A stretch of 64,000 bases of DNA from Eimeria necatrix (GCF_000499385.1 NW_013652025.1:1-64000), one strand, 5' to 3'. Shown: positions 45,322 through 56,698, counted from the stretch's first letter. The notes: generated from the letters alone by a model not told the origin. Made by a program: numbers and translations.

Positions 45322-48153
45322 TTAGCAACGCCTTGGGCCGGAAAGAACCGTGTTCTCTGCTTGCAATCTTTCACTGTCAGAAGCGAAGAGCTTGCAAGAT
45401 TTGCTGCTCTGGTCAAATGTGAAGAATTTGCATTGTTTGTTCAGCTCGCATGCAAACTGACATACTGTTTCGTGTGGAAGGCCGCTGACCGTCTGGAGTT
45501 CCTTTCCTCCGAACGCTATGGCTGAACGCGTGCATCTGGCGCAGCCCAAGCGCCCTCCTGACTTCTTCTCGCTTGTGGCTTTGGCACGGTTGGAAAATCC
45601 ATTGATGGACTTCAAAAAGCACTGCTGCTTTGGCACAAGGAATGTCCAGATGCGGCACTGCGGGTCCTTATAACAAAGCGCCGTGCACTCTTGCGCGTTT
45701 TTTGCTGTCAGCGGAGAATCATAGAGGTCGCCTGAGCTGTACTGAATGTTGGCTTCCTCGCAGATGTCCTCCAGCAAAATGCACCTCTTGTTTCCTGAAA
45801 CCGCTCCGTCAGACTTCGTAGGCCGAAGGGCTGCGTCGTCTGCGAACAGGCTGCACTTCCCAGAAGCCAAGGTGAAGAATCTGCACTTGGCGTCCTTCTC
45901 GCACAGCGCCTGGCACGCCTGAGAAGAAGCTGCCTCTGCCTCAGAAATAGCCTTGCCACCTGTGAATGACACCCCGTCCTGGTAGCAAGTGTCGCGACGG
46001 GTGCACCGAGGGGGTCCTGACACGAGGTTTTCGCCTTCAACATCCTCGCCTTCACCAGAGAGCATTGAGCAGGCTTTGCTTGCCGCGTCGTAGCTGAATC
46101 GCCCGCAGCTCTCCATCGCTTCACACCTCTGTCTGCACTCCTCTGCGTTTTCGGTTGGGAGTGTCCACAGCAAGTTCGCCTCAGTTGCTTTGTATCCAAC
46201 GCCCTGACGGAAGCATGTAGAGCACGAAAGCCATCCGGTTGTAGCCTCCGGCAATGGTTCCTGCATCCGGTGGTCCTGGTCATCCTTGACATAGCAATCC
46301 CCATTCAGCCAGCTCGTGAAGTTGGTGCACTTCTTGTCCGCCGCGCAAGCCTTTCTGCATTGATCAAGGCTCTTGTTCTTGAGCAACAAAGCGTACCCGA
46401 ATTCCCTGCGGGGAGCCCGGAAGCCCAAAATGTCGCAAACGCCAGTGCAGTACTTCACGCCACTCGTTGCCAGCACGTTCTTCTTGGTCTCTCCGCTGCC
46501 CAGGAGTTTGCATGCAGAGCCCAGGAAGGAATACACTTCGCAGCCGCTTGTCGCCTGGCACAGCAGCTGGCACTCCTCTGCGGTCTCTACTTCGCTTCCC
46601 ATTTCCTGCAGTGCCTTTCCACTGTACTCACTACCCTTCGTTGAACAACCCGCACATTGCCTTGGGCCTGAAATAAAGTTGTAATTGACACGCTTCAACT
46701 TCGCGGCATACGCAACATGCAAGTAGCACACCTTCCCCTTAATATCGTATGAGAAGGCCTCACACATAGAGGACTTCTGGCATTGCTGTTGGCAAGCCGT
46801 CGCGTTTTCAGCCGTCTGGGTAGAAATCGGAATGGTGCCGTATCGCGATCCGCGTACCGCGCAAGACGGTGCTTCCCGGTCATACAGTGTATCAGCAGCG
46901 CAGCCTTCCTTGGGGCCGCTCCAAACCCCGGCTTGATTAGCCGAGCTGTCGGCAGCGCCGGTGCCGTCGAACAGGTTGCACGCTGTGGACTTTGAATCCC
47001 AACTCCACCGCTGGCACTTGGAGTCGATGAAGCAATTGTATATGCAGAGCTGCATGTACTTCACGTTAAGGGTCTTGTAGGCGTTGCCGGCAAATTTCAC
47101 ATCTTTCTGGAGGCAGCTAGCGTCGCACAGCCTGGAAGCAGTATGGTCACCTTTTAGGCCATATGCAATATTTCCCACTTTCTTCTTGTGGTAACAGATC
47201 TTTGTTACTTCGTTAAAGGTGAACCACTTACAATCCTTGTCCAACAGACACTCGCGTCTGCACTGCTCAATTGTGGACACACTAGGTGCTTCGATGTGGT
47301 TTCCGGCATCACCTGTGAGGTCCACTTGCAACGTGCACTTGCCAGCCTGGTCTACAGGCCTCACATTAAGTGAGCACCCGTCTCTAGGCCCGCTCACAGA
47401 GGCCTCATCCTCTGCGGATCCAACTTCACTCGGGTGTGACGTGCACTCCTTGCTGCTTCGATTCCAAGAAAATCCAATGCAGCCATCCTCTCCCTGGCAC
47501 ATGGCCTGGCAAATATTCGCATTATTGGCGGTACCGAGCGATTTGCCTTCGCTGCTCAGTTTTCTGCCTTGGGCGAAGCAAGAGTTGTCGCAGGTCTGAA
47601 CCACCAGAATGCCACTACCGTCTTTCACCCCGCGCAAAGCCCTCATGAGGCTGCAGGTTGAACCCTCCAAAATGGCAGCTACGCATCCCTTCGTCTGCCC
47701 ACAGAAGTTCTGGCACGCCTCTTCCGTCTCAATACCCTGAATGGTCTGGAACACGTGGCTCCTGTCGGCATCCGCGTTCAGCGCCTCGCAGGCCTTGGGC
47801 TGGGGAGCCGCTGCATCTCCGCCCTGCCCCGCCTCTGCACCTTCCCCAGCCTCCACGCCCCCTTGGCCTCCCTCCTGGCCCTCCTGGCCCTCCTGGCCCT
47901 CAACTGGCAACTCCGCTACGGACTCGAGAACGGATGCGAAGAAGAAGTCCGCCGCCTTCTCATTAACAGTCACCTGGGGGATGTAAGTGTACGGAGAGCC
48001 CCACTGTGTCTCCACCATGGATTGTGGTGCCTCAAAAGCTCCACTGACTTCTGCATGGCGTCTGTTTGGTGCTAGCCAGGCCTCTGTTCCATCCCTAGGC
48101 AACAGTGTGATACCCAAGCCTGCTACCGCCGCTGCTCGCCGGATACGCCCCAT
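45322..48153 (-). CDS. MIC5: Microneme protein with eleven Apple/PAN domains (MIC5-like)
   Basis: Secreted adhesin-type protein of 943 residues in one exon. The N-terminus (MGRIRRAAAVAGLGITLLP) fits a signal peptide. Residues about 80-115 form an acidic linker of Glu-Gly-Gln repeats. From residue about 118 to the end I count eleven Apple/PAN units, each with the pattern C...C(R/Q)xxC....C..F(T/S)...C.L....(V)SGP..C; examples are AEECRQRCEAMESCGRFSYD and ETVCQFACELNKQCKFFTFD. The chain stops directly after the last Apple cysteine (LSGPRRC), with no membrane anchor or GPI signal. Eimeria tenella MIC5 is established as an eleven-Apple microneme protein that partners MIC4; the matching count and layout make this the likely orthologue. 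Apple domains bind host glycans in related coccidian proteins; this is not shown here. Most of the plus-strand open frames in this region are shadows. Confidence 0.9.
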   Translation of the reverse strand: MGRIRRAAAVAGLGITLLPRDGTEAWLAPNRRHAEVSGAFEAPQSMVETQWGSPYTYIPQVTVNEKAADFFFASVLESVAELPVEGQEGQEGQEGGQGGVEAGEGAEAGQGGDAAAPQPKACEALNADADRSHVFQTIQGIETEEACQNFCGQTKGCVAAILEGSTCSLMRALRGVKDGSGILVVQTCDNSCFAQGRKLSSEGKSLGTANNANICQAMCQGEDGCIGFSWNRSSKECTSHPSEVGSAEDEASVSGPRDGCSLNVRPVDQAGKCTLQVDLTGDAGNHIEAPSVSTIEQCRRECLLDKDCKWFTFNEVTKICYHKKKVGNIAYGLKGDHTASRLCDASCLQKDVKFAGNAYKTLNVKYMQLCIYNCFIDSKCQRWSWDSKSTACNLFDGTGAADSSANQAGVWSGPKEGCAADTLYDREAPSCAVRGSRYGTIPISTQTAENATACQQQCQKSSMCEAFSYDIKGKVCYLHVAYAAKLKRVNYNFISGPRQCAGCSTKGSEYSGKALQEMGSEVETAEECQLLCQATSGCEVYSFLGSACKLLGSGETKKNVLATSGVKYCTGVCDILGFRAPRREFGYALLLKNKSLDQCRKACAADKKCTNFTSWLNGDCYVKDDQDHRMQEPLPEATTGWLSCSTCFRQGVGYKATEANLLWTLPTENAEECRQRCEAMESCGRFSYDAASKACSMLSGEGEDVEGENLVSGPPRCTRRDTCYQDGVSFTGGKAISEAEAASSQACQALCEKDAKCRFFTLASGKCSLFADDAALRPTKSDGAVSGNKRCILLEDICEEANIQYSSGDLYDSPLTAKNAQECTALCYKDPQCRIWTFLVPKQQCFLKSINGFSNRAKATSEKKSGGRLGCARCTRSAIAFGGKELQTVSGLPHETVCQFACELNKQCKFFTFDQSSKSCKLFASDSERLQAENTVLSGPRRC

Positions 48154-48263
48154 TGCTCAGATATATTGACACAGAAAGAAATAACTGTGAGTTTCTACAG
48201 TTTCCTGGTCAACACGCGTCCGAGGCTTGCTCTGGTTACTATTGGATGAAACTGGGAAGTGAG

Positions 48264-48593
48264 TCAATGGAAAAATGAAAAACTGTTCGTACGTGGCTTC
48301 CGGGAACGGTAAGTCCTGAAGGCAGCTTCCAGTCGTCTTGCAATAAATAAAACCCCGAGATAAAAGCTGCCTACTGAGAAAGCCACGCCAAGGAAGAAAG
48401 TGATATACAGAGTCGGCGAGCAAGCAGCGACTTCGAACAGTATGCGCCTCGCCACAAGGATACCCAAAGCGATCTGGAAGGCTGAGCCGCTCAAAGGAAA
48501 AAAAGACTTGGAAGTAGTGAAATGAACTGGTGGATTCGAAGCAACAACTTTCCAGATGCAACAGCTGGTCGCCGTGAACAGAGATGAGGACAC
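48264..48593 (-). CDS. Putative multi-pass membrane protein exon (NEMP-like resemblance)
   Basis: Minus-strand open segment of 109 codons upstream of the MIC5-like gene. It contains two or three hydrophobic helices: FQIALGILVARRILFEV, then ACSPTLYITFFLGVAFSVG and SFYLGVLFIARRL, followed by a basic tail. The pattern of a helix ending in LF, a loop with S-P/S..(F/L)Y, and a G-V-S helix ending RR recalls NEMP/TMEM194 nuclear-envelope proteins, but this is weak. A possible acceptor lies at the start of the GSAFQ segment. It may be a downstream exon of the segment at 49533-49664, or a stand-alone frame. Low confidence. Confidence 0.3.
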   Translation of the reverse strand: MSSSLFTATSCCIWKVVASNPPVHFTTSKSFFPLSGSAFQIALGILVARRILFEVAACSPTLYITFFLGVAFSVGSFYLGVLFIARRLEAAFRTYRSRKPRTNSFSFFH

Positions 48594-48980
48594 TGCGCTG
48601 CCGCGTGCCAGCTAGCTGCTGCTCGCACCAGTGAAGCAGGCAGCGACGGATTACGAAAAGTTGAGAGGAGCCAAAAAAATACGAGCACATGAGTACAGAA
48701 ACAAAATTTCTTATTTAAAACTCATAGAAAAGCTACAATAAGAGATTAGGAGTGCTCTTTTTTCGAGCTTTTCTCAGTGTCGACAGTGTCGATTGCTCAG
48801 CGGGAAGGCGCTGTGCGGAACAGTCTACTGCCAAGTTATCAGCGTCAGAGAAGCAAGCGCTTTGAGCTATTATTTCTGCTTACTATGCAATATATATCAT
48901 AGGTTTGCTTGTAGATCGAGGAATCAGGGCACTAGTGGCCCTAGACGCGCCAGAGGCTAGCGTTAATACTTTGATTCTGG

Positions 48981-49489
48981 ATGCAGAGTAGTTCGGAGGA
49001 GCTGCCTTCTTTTGTTTACTCTGCAGCGAATTACGTTCTCTTTTTAAAAAGGGAAATGGCTGGCTTGGTTGAGGAGTTCTGTAGGAGCACCTTGGTCCTC
49101 CGAACCATCGGTTATTCCGAAGGTGTGTGGCTCACCGAGCGTCAGGTTCTTCAAACATTTTTTCTACTCTAATAGGAGAGGGAGTAAATAAGAAGTGTCT
49201 TGTTTCTGTGTACCTCCCTCTTGGCATACACACAGATTGTAGCCCTGGGATACTCGGTTACTCCCTAGCCTCTAGAAACTTCCGGAAAGTGCTTCCTCTC
49301 CTGCCAGTCTTGCCTGTCTTTTAATATTAATTCTGGGAGACCTGTGTATCGTCAGTAAACTACAGGATATTTCTTCACTTCCAGGGGAGGGAGAGACTGG
49401 AGCAGATGTTCTGCCCAAGCAGTTCGTATTGCTCGGAAAATTTGCTGAAAGCATCTGGTTCTTATTCTCTTTCGCGGAGAAGGAATAGT
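48981..49489 (+). CDS. Small two-exon protein, unrecognised
   Basis: ATG at 48981, exon 1 ending in SEG with donor G|GTGTGT near 49121, exon 2 opening at an acceptor CTTCCAG near 49383 and ending at TAG 49489. Phase 1 closes without stops, giving about 81 residues: LPSFVYSAANYVLFLKREMA then TIGYSEGEGETGADVLPKQF and a hydrophobic, aromatic end (ESIWFLFSFAEKE). The composition is protein-like and free of triplet bias. I do not recognise the family; a small helical complex subunit is possible. Confidence 0.45.
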
Positions 49490-49532
49490 GTTGTTCCTTT
49501 TACACTCCTGAGAGACCTGAGGAACCTCACCT

Positions 49533-49664
49533 GAACTGCGAAGGTCACGTTTGCCTTAATAGTGTTATAATTGTGTCCACCGAACTTGAACTCTTTGCAC
49601 TCCAGTATAAAATGTAGGTCTGGAACTGGAAAGGGTCGCGTGGGTACTAACGTTACAATCATAT
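49533..49664 (-). CDS. Candidate exon, possible third member of the B/C family (A)
   Basis: A minus-strand exon between acceptor TTTCTCCAG and donor CAG|GTGAGG with entry phase 1. It reads DMIVTLVPTRPFPVPDLHFI then ECKEFKFGGHNYNTIKANVT. The entry phase and the initial D-(I/M)-I/V pattern match the third exon of genes B and C, and FKFGGHNYNTIKANVT resembles the LNFGGNPKRNVLINNAT segment of gene B. I could not identify its other exons with confidence. It may be a relic, part of a NEMP-like gene, or a real third paralogue. Confidence 0.35.
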
Positions 49665-50485
49665 CTGGAGAAACAATTCAATTGATGTTTCACTACCTGG
49701 TGTATTCTCAGCTTAACCTCAACAAGCAATGGGTCATCAGTTCAGTAAATGTATGTTATGCGCGTGGAAAGTGCTCGCTGGTTTGCAGTACAGCCTTTGT
49801 TTCTGAGTTAGCTGCTCAAGTACTTCATCGTGATATAGAACTAGACCGCTGGACTTTCTCCCGTCCTTTGACAACTGTGGTAGAGGCAAAAGAGGCGTCG
49901 AATTAATCAATGTACACCAACATCTTCCCCAACTCTGCCTACGCGTCTATTTCCGAATTCTTGTTAACTCGTTGCATTGGACTCATTTCAAGTTGGTGTT
50001 GCTTGTCTTGCCATAAGAATGCCTGAAATGCGCAGAGCTGTGGGGAAAACACTAAACGGTTCCGTTCCAGACGATGCTATGTCCACCGCAGCGCAAAGAT
50101 CCCACCAGCGTCTGCACATTCGCTACCTAGTATCAGCAGCATCTCCACTAACGACACGTCGCCACAGCTTTTAGCTGTGAGGGGTCACAGGGTTGCTTCC
50201 ACCACGTTTTCCACTTCAGAGTGATGTACGAGCATCCAAGTGCGCCCAACACAACAAACCGAGATAAAAAGCGGGAAACAAGTAAAATTTACTTCGTACA
50301 CCTACACAGAGCATAGAGCCCTTCCTTGCGATGAGAGCCTAATTTTATGTCCAAGCCTCAACGAAAAGCTGAACGCGCTAGGATAGTCGTGTAAGTCGAT
50401 TTGTTCAATGTTTGGCAGTGTGAGCTGCCTAGACACCAGAAGTTGCATGGAAAGCGGAACTTTTGGTGCGTGATTCATTTCCCCC

Positions 50486-51866
50486 ATGCACCGATCTCAA
50501 GCAAAGTTATCCTATTGGTTACCGGTCACCTGCCAAGTGCTCGTAAGTTGCTTCTTGATGTCCTTTGCACTGCCAATTGTCCTTGGAACAACTAGGGTTT
50601 ACAGGTCCACAGCTTCAGAAGCAGCCAACAGACCACCGCAGCTCACGATGTTCACCTTGATTTGCTTTTTGTTCTCTGTTCTTTCTCTGGCATTCATGAA
50701 TGATGCGTTTGACGTCGGCTTTACAAGCGAAATGCCCCACGTAAACACCTACGACAAGATGCCTCCGCGGGTAAGTCGTGTGACGAAATATAAGCCATAG
50801 TGGTGTTTTGCAGGCCCTAAACGGTTCCTGCGGGCGCCTTAGTGTCCTCCTATGAGCTGCAGTGCTTTTGATATTCCATGAATACGCGAGTGAATGCATT
50901 CCTGTACCTCTGAAATTCAGGCGCGGCAGATATTGTACTCGGAAGGAACACCAGGTCAGTTGCACTCCGGCTTTTGCCGGCGCTCCCCTTTGCTCTCTTC
51001 CACCTATTCTGTCGTCTAGAAGCTCACCTTGTTCGCTGTGTTGCTGTAGTCGTGCTTGTATCTATGTTACCAAGTACACGCATCCACACAAATCCTTGCT
51101 ACATGCGCACAACGACATTAGCTTCACAGTATACACATGAACATATTGTAACATGGACCGATTAAAAGAAATGCGGGAGAATTATCACAGCACCTTTCAG
51201 ACATCATACCCATAAATGAAGAGGGCAGCGTGGTGAACCTACCCATCTCCACGAATCCTTACGGCCAATGGGTGATCGTGAATGCTGCGACCGTGAAAAT
51301 TTTGAATTTCGGTGGAAACCCTAAGAGGAATGTTTTGATAAACAACGCCACAGGGTAAGGCTCACTGCCGTTAATTTTGCGTTGTTTTGTCTCGTTTGGG
51401 CAGAAAAACGGTATAAAAATTAAGAGGTACTAACCCAAATCTTATGACCTCTTCAGTCGCGTGGATGTCGAATATGATCCAGTCAGGTCCATTGGAAACC
51501 CAATTAAGGTGGGGCATGTTCCGGTGTGTTCTTGTGTTGCGGGTCAAAATGTCACTGACGCTACTCAACTTACCACTGCGTGCAAATACTATCGGGACCC
51601 TGTGCATGCACACATTCGAGCTGGCTCTTTGTTCATGTTTCGTCTGCTTCGATAAGCATACAGCTAAACTATATATTGCACCCACATGTACTGTTACATC
51701 ATCTTCCTTCTTGTCATGCCTGCTGCTCTGGTGTCAATTGCTTTCCACCTGTCTTGGCTCCTCTTCCACGCCTCTCACTTAATGCTCTTAGGTTTTCGAC
51801 AACTCGGGGACGCTGCACCTCAAGAAGCCCAATGACTACAGTGAACTCGCCACCAACAAGCCTTGA
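50486..51866 (+). CDS. Secreted or membrane-anchored coccidian protein (B), unrecognised family
   Basis: Exons 50486-50770, 50921-50954, 51201-51354, 51457-51508 and 51792-51866; every phase closes. With the first ATG it has 199 residues; with the in-frame ATG at 50648 it has 145 and begins with a typical signal peptide (MFTLICFLFSVLSLAFM), which I prefer. The body reads NLPISTNPYGQWVIVNAATV, then NFGGNPKRNVLINNATGRVD and VFDNSGTLHLKKPNDY before the stop; a beta-rich extracellular domain is plausible. Its exon borders, intron phases and the SNPYGQ/TNPYGQ and DN(S/T)GTL motifs recur in gene C at 56.7-58.6 kb, so the two are paralogues; B lacks C's C-terminal half. No known domain was recognised. 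Confidence 0.65.
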
Positions 51867-52033
51867 AGCCCAAAGCCCGAATCCTGGACTGGAAAAATAA
51901 ATCATTTTCCCTGAAGCATGCCCGTAAATAACAGGGCTCCTGCTTTCGGCACGAAACTGGCGTTCCTGCAGCTGAGAATAAGCGGCCGACACGAAACCCA
52001 AGGCAGCAACAGCTGCAGCAGCAGGATGCTGCG

Positions 52034-55000
52034 CTAAGCGGATGCGTCTTTCCTGGCGTTCACTGCTTGTTGAAGTGCATGCAGCACCAATCGCTGCTGC
52101 TTCGCAGCATCAGCGTCCAGCCACTGTTGTCGCCTGATGCTGCAGTACAGGAAACCCATCTTCTGCAGGTGCCTCGCCTTCAAGAGAGCGGCCCCCAATA
52201 GGTTCCCGGAGAGAGGGCAATAGCATCCCTCAGACAGCAAGTCCAGGCATATGTCACTCCGCTTGCTGCTGTCACAGCTGCTCCTATCTGTGTTGCCAGC
52301 GAGGTCCTCTTGCTGATGCAGCAGCAGCGACAAGGGTTCGTGAATATTCCTACGCGCAAGAGTTCTCATAATATTTTGCTCTGCATCACACTTAATCTGA
52401 AAGGTAGTACTGAGCCTTTAGGTGGAACGTGAGGAACAAATGCAGCTTAAGGCTAGGCCCAGAATTGCAATTATTTTGATGCACAAAGCCGCAGCCTAGA
52501 TCCTAGATAGTCACAACCGGCCAAAGTCCTCTTGCATCAGGCATCTTGTAATCTACTCACTCAGCTTTGAGGAGTGTGTCCACCATGTACGGTCCCACTT
52601 TGCGTGGCCCTTCTTCCTCAAACCCGATTAAACGATGAACTGCTCGAGTCAGAGCTTTGTGGTATGCCTGCAGAATCAAAAGCTGGCTGAGCTCCACAGT
52701 GTAAGCCCTAAAATGCTTATGGCCAATGTCTGCATATCGAGGACAAACGTGGCAGCGCCAACTGCTAGGTGAGCTCCTATGACAGGGTTCACAGTTCGGC
52801 ACTAAACATCACCTGAGGCTCTACTGCTTGAAACGGCTGTTGATGCGCCTCAATAAACAACTGCACCGACTGTGGAGCAGCAGAAAGAGCTTCTGAACAC
52901 TGCAGCACAGCAGCAAGATTACCCTTCAATATTCCTGCGGCGCTGAAGTTCTTCAGCTGTCCTGGACCCCCAAACCCGTGATAGTTAGTCCTAATCCCTC
53001 TAGCCACAATGGGGCAAGCAAATCCGTGTTCAAACTAAAAAGCGGTCTCTAGGCTGCTCACAAACATGAGAAACTAAGGCTCCTGCACTGACTGGCGCTG
53101 GCTTGGCCAGAACTAAGAATTACGCTCCCACGTTTTCTTGGAATTGCCGCCTGACCTCCATTAAAAATGTGAAAGCAATACGACGCAGTTGCGTGGCCCT
53201 GCAAATGCTGCTTTGCTCCCCCAATTGTATGTACGCCTCAAGCAACTTTAAAGAGGCAATTATATGCTGCAAACCGCACAGCAACTTGAGCCATGCCATG
53301 GTATGGATGGTAGGTAGCGAGCTGAGCGCGAATGCCGTAGCACAGACACCCAGCTAGCTAATTAACTCGCTAGCTAGCCGGTGAGGCAGCTCGCTAGGTC
53401 AAAGGAGTGGGGTAACCTGGGCACCTGTTTCGCCTGTCCAGAGAGGGCAATGCCGTCTAGCAGATTGACTAGCTGTTGACCAGTGAAGCCGCGCTGCACA
53501 AGCGGCTCCCCACACCCTTAACTGGCGACTCTCAACTCAAAACACCCACTGTTACACCTAGAGCTGGGGACTCCGAACTTGCACACCGCTAGCCAAAAGC
53601 CAAAGGAAGGGCCTCCTTTCCCCACTGCACACTTTTCCTCCTATTTTTGTCGTTTTTAAAAGCACATCAACCACGCTGCGATTGGCAATTACAAGACCTA
53701 GCATACAGCTAGCCATTAAGCGTGACTGCAAGTCACCTGAAGGGATAAGGCTTGGCTGAGGAGGGCTGTCAAGGTCTCGGGGTCGGCGGCTGCTGCTTTT
53801 GACGCCCCCAGTGTCCCCAGAGAAATTTCACATGGAGAGAGACTCCGGTGCCTCTCCTGCATAGCCACAGACACCATCCGGAGCAGCAAGATGCACCGAT
53901 TGGGAACAGTGCATCCCCGTGTTTCGAAGAAGATGGATGCTGAAGCTTGCTGGGTTAGAAGTAGCCACCCTGGAAAAGTTCCCCATGATCATCCCTTGTA
54001 TGGCAAAATTAGCAGAAGCAGCGGCTCCAGATATTCTAAAAGCGCAGCCGATATCGATAATGAAACAAACAGCAACAGATCAACGTCAACACTTTAGAAA
54101 ACAGCAATCCCCGTACCGCCAAGAGGCTGTTGATTGTTTGCCATGCTGCCTCATGCCTAACCCCCAGAAGACCGAGCGCCTCAGCGCATATCACGAGTTG
54201 CTGGTTTGTCATGGTGCTGCCTGCCCTGCAGCGCACGCACCTGAGCTTCATACGCCCGTCTGCAGCTCATCGCGCTGTGGTACCATAGGGAGGGCAACGC
54301 TAGTAGTGTTAGCTAGCCAGCTGAATTAGGGCTGAATTACGGCAGGTGATACTCCAAAACAAGGAGAGGCAAACGCCTCTGGAAAGCTGGTGTTGATCAC
54401 CTCTCAATGCGGGCGCAGACTGCGCAAATGATGCCTGTTTCCCTGAGGCTGAGTTTCGCTGTTGCATGCAGCAGCAAACACAAACTTTGAGGCGAATATT
54501 CCTTGCGCACTCCTTCCCTCCTTTTCAAAAGTGCGAGCACATCCTCCTGCAGGGGCGCCCGCTGCTGCTGAGGCTGCTGCTGCTCCTGTTCCCGCTGCTG
54601 AACCACCCACCCAATTCTCCTCATGATTTTTGTCTCTCGCTGCTTCAGCAGCGAGAGGGACAAAGCTAAGAGAGCAAGCCCCTGGCCGTCGAGCTGTTGC
54701 AGCTGCTGTTTTTGCCGCAGCCGCTTCAGCAGCAGCAGCAGTAGCCTCCAGGGCAGCAGCTGCAGCAACCCGTATTCGTACAAGCAGCAGACGAGGGACT
54801 TTGGAGTGGCCGTTGTAGCCCGCCGCTCCAGAGCCCACGCACAGACACGAGCCATCTTCAGGCTGAGCTTACTTAAGCTCCTGCTGTTGGTCCTGGTGTC
54901 ACTTTTGCTGCTGTCAACTCGGCGGGCCTTGCTCTTTTGTTTTTGGTGAAGACTTTCGGCTGCCAGCCGGACAACTGGGCTGCTTGCCACCCCATCTTCT

Positions 55001-56182
55001 GCCGCGCGCGCTTCAACAACTTCAAGCTGCTGCTCCAACTCAGCTCGAGGATTAAAATGATACCTTTTGCAATGCACAAGCCCTAAACCCTGAGGCCTGC
55101 CATTAGACTTCACTGTGCCTAGTACACATAATAGAGCTATCAGTGTCTGTTAATCCTAGGGCAGCGCTTACTTGCGAATGGAATATAAGACGCAGGCCGC
55201 ATCGTATTCGTTAACTTGTCCAGCATCGCGTAGCACGTGTTGCATTAATGCTGCTAAGTGCATGCGGTCAACATCAGCAGATGCAGCAGCAAAGCATCTC
55301 AAGCTGCTGCAAGCCTCCGCCACAGACATACTGCCCTTCTGCAACAGCAACAGGAAGTAGCCACAGCAGCAGAAACTGGAGGCAGCAAAAACCGAAGCAC
55401 AAGGCACACGCCAGCAACAGCAAACCGTTGAAAGCTCTAAAATTTCGCTGCGAGTTCACTGATAGGGCAGTACGGCTAATTTAGCACGCTTCAGAATTTG
55501 AGAGATTTCAAGTGAAGAATCCACGGCATAAACTTGCCTTCGTATACCTCAGCATCTGCTTAAGAGAACATTTCCACAAAGGGTGGGTCCCGGGGAGCCG
55601 GAGTTTGCAGCAGCAGCGAACCAGCGCGTGCAGCTGCGGCGGCGATAACTCTCCCGTTGATTCTGCTAACTCTCCGGGCTTTGCTGCTGCTGCAGCTGTC
55701 AGTTCCTCAATGAGCTGCACCACGGCGGGGTGCTGCTGCAGTCGCAAGTAGGAGGCGCCGCGTATGGCAGCAAGCTGCTGCAAATGAAAGACCCTCAGTG
55801 ACACCTTCACGGCGTTGCTGTTTGACTTCTCAATTTCATGCAGCAAAGACAGCAGCGCCTGCTGCTCAGCCCGCGCAGCATCTTGAGGCAGCAGCGACGC
55901 GACAGAAGCTACCCCAGTGCCAGGAGATGCAGCCGCTGTTGCTTGTGCTGCTGCGTGCAGCCAGCACCTGCTCCCTCGGCAGCTAGCTGTGTGACTAGCC
56001 CTGTGCAGATTCGAGAAGGAATGAACGTATCTTGTCGCGAAGTAAAGGAGATCGGCGTTTTTTGGCAAGCACCCTCCGCTGTAAACACAGCAGCCTGGAC
56101 CCGCTAGTCTCTCTACAGCGGAGGGTGCTCTGTAGGCTCGTGTTAGCCGGAGAGCAGCAGCGGGCTGCTGAGTTCTGAGCAT
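52034..56182 (-). CDS. FASTK-like repeat and RAP-domain protein (organellar RNA-binding)
   Basis: Ten minus-strand exons: 56182-55548, 55330-55172, 55063-54401, 54240-54117, 53949-53737, 53493-53425, 53266-53156, 52956-52813, 52667-52561, 52409-52034. All phases close (866 residues). The N-terminus is Arg/Ala-rich with no early acidic residues, fitting a mitochondrial presequence. Helical repeats of the octo/heptatricopeptide-FASTK type follow: SPPQLHALVRCCCKLRL, TPKSLVCCLYEYGLLQL, SPQSLCLLLHATAKLSLRE, MTNQQLVICAEALGLLGV, FTGQQLVNLLDGIALSGQ. The C-terminus has VGPYMVDTLLK and the RAP-domain end GAALLKARHLQKMGFLYCSI...W. Such proteins are expanded in apicomplexans and act in mitochondrial RNA or rRNA-fragment metabolism. 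The exon 4 start could be 54225 instead. Confidence 0.85.
56068..56129. repeat. 16-bp inverted repeat inside RAP-protein exon 1
   Basis: AGCACCCTCCGCTGTA (56068-56083) and its exact complement TACAGCGGAGGGTGCT (56114-56129) lie within the presequence coding region, spaced by 30 bp. It would form a stem-loop near the 5' end of the mRNA. Confidence 0.75.
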
Positions 56183-56698
56183 TTGAACTGGCTGCTGGGC
56201 GTCCCGGAAAAACTACATCAGGGACGCCTATGAAGCTGTGAGGACGAACATACGGCGGCGAGGCTGGACCCCCACGCCGGACTGAAGTTTATTGGGGCCG
56301 TTCTCGTTTGACCTTCATCTTAATCCCTCCTAATTAATAGAGAATAATGGCGCTAAGCAGATCACTGGAAGATTATGACAGTGACACCGGAAGTCCCGCA
56401 CACCCTTGAGGGTCTGGTCTTGGGCGCTGTGGGATTCTCGGTAAATTCTTTGGAGCCTAGAGCTCCTGCAAGGGATATGCTTGCAAAAGATTAATTAATA
56501 AATGCTGAAATTTTGCAAAATCATGAGCCGAGATCCGCAACTGCATTCTTGTGGGGGCCATCGCAAGTGCATGGCGCTGTTGCTCTGTTTGCGCTTGAAA
56601 CCACCTGAATCGCTGACGATCATCGATGTAACGTCAATATTTGCCATCAATATTATGCATTTTCATTTCACAGTGGAAGAAAGTTATTCGTTATGTTC

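Noticed and set aside
45708..46304. Minus-strand 198-codon frame and several plus-strand frames within the MIC5-like gene
   Set aside because: They overlap a continuous 943-codon frame with eleven regular Apple domains and have no domain of their own.
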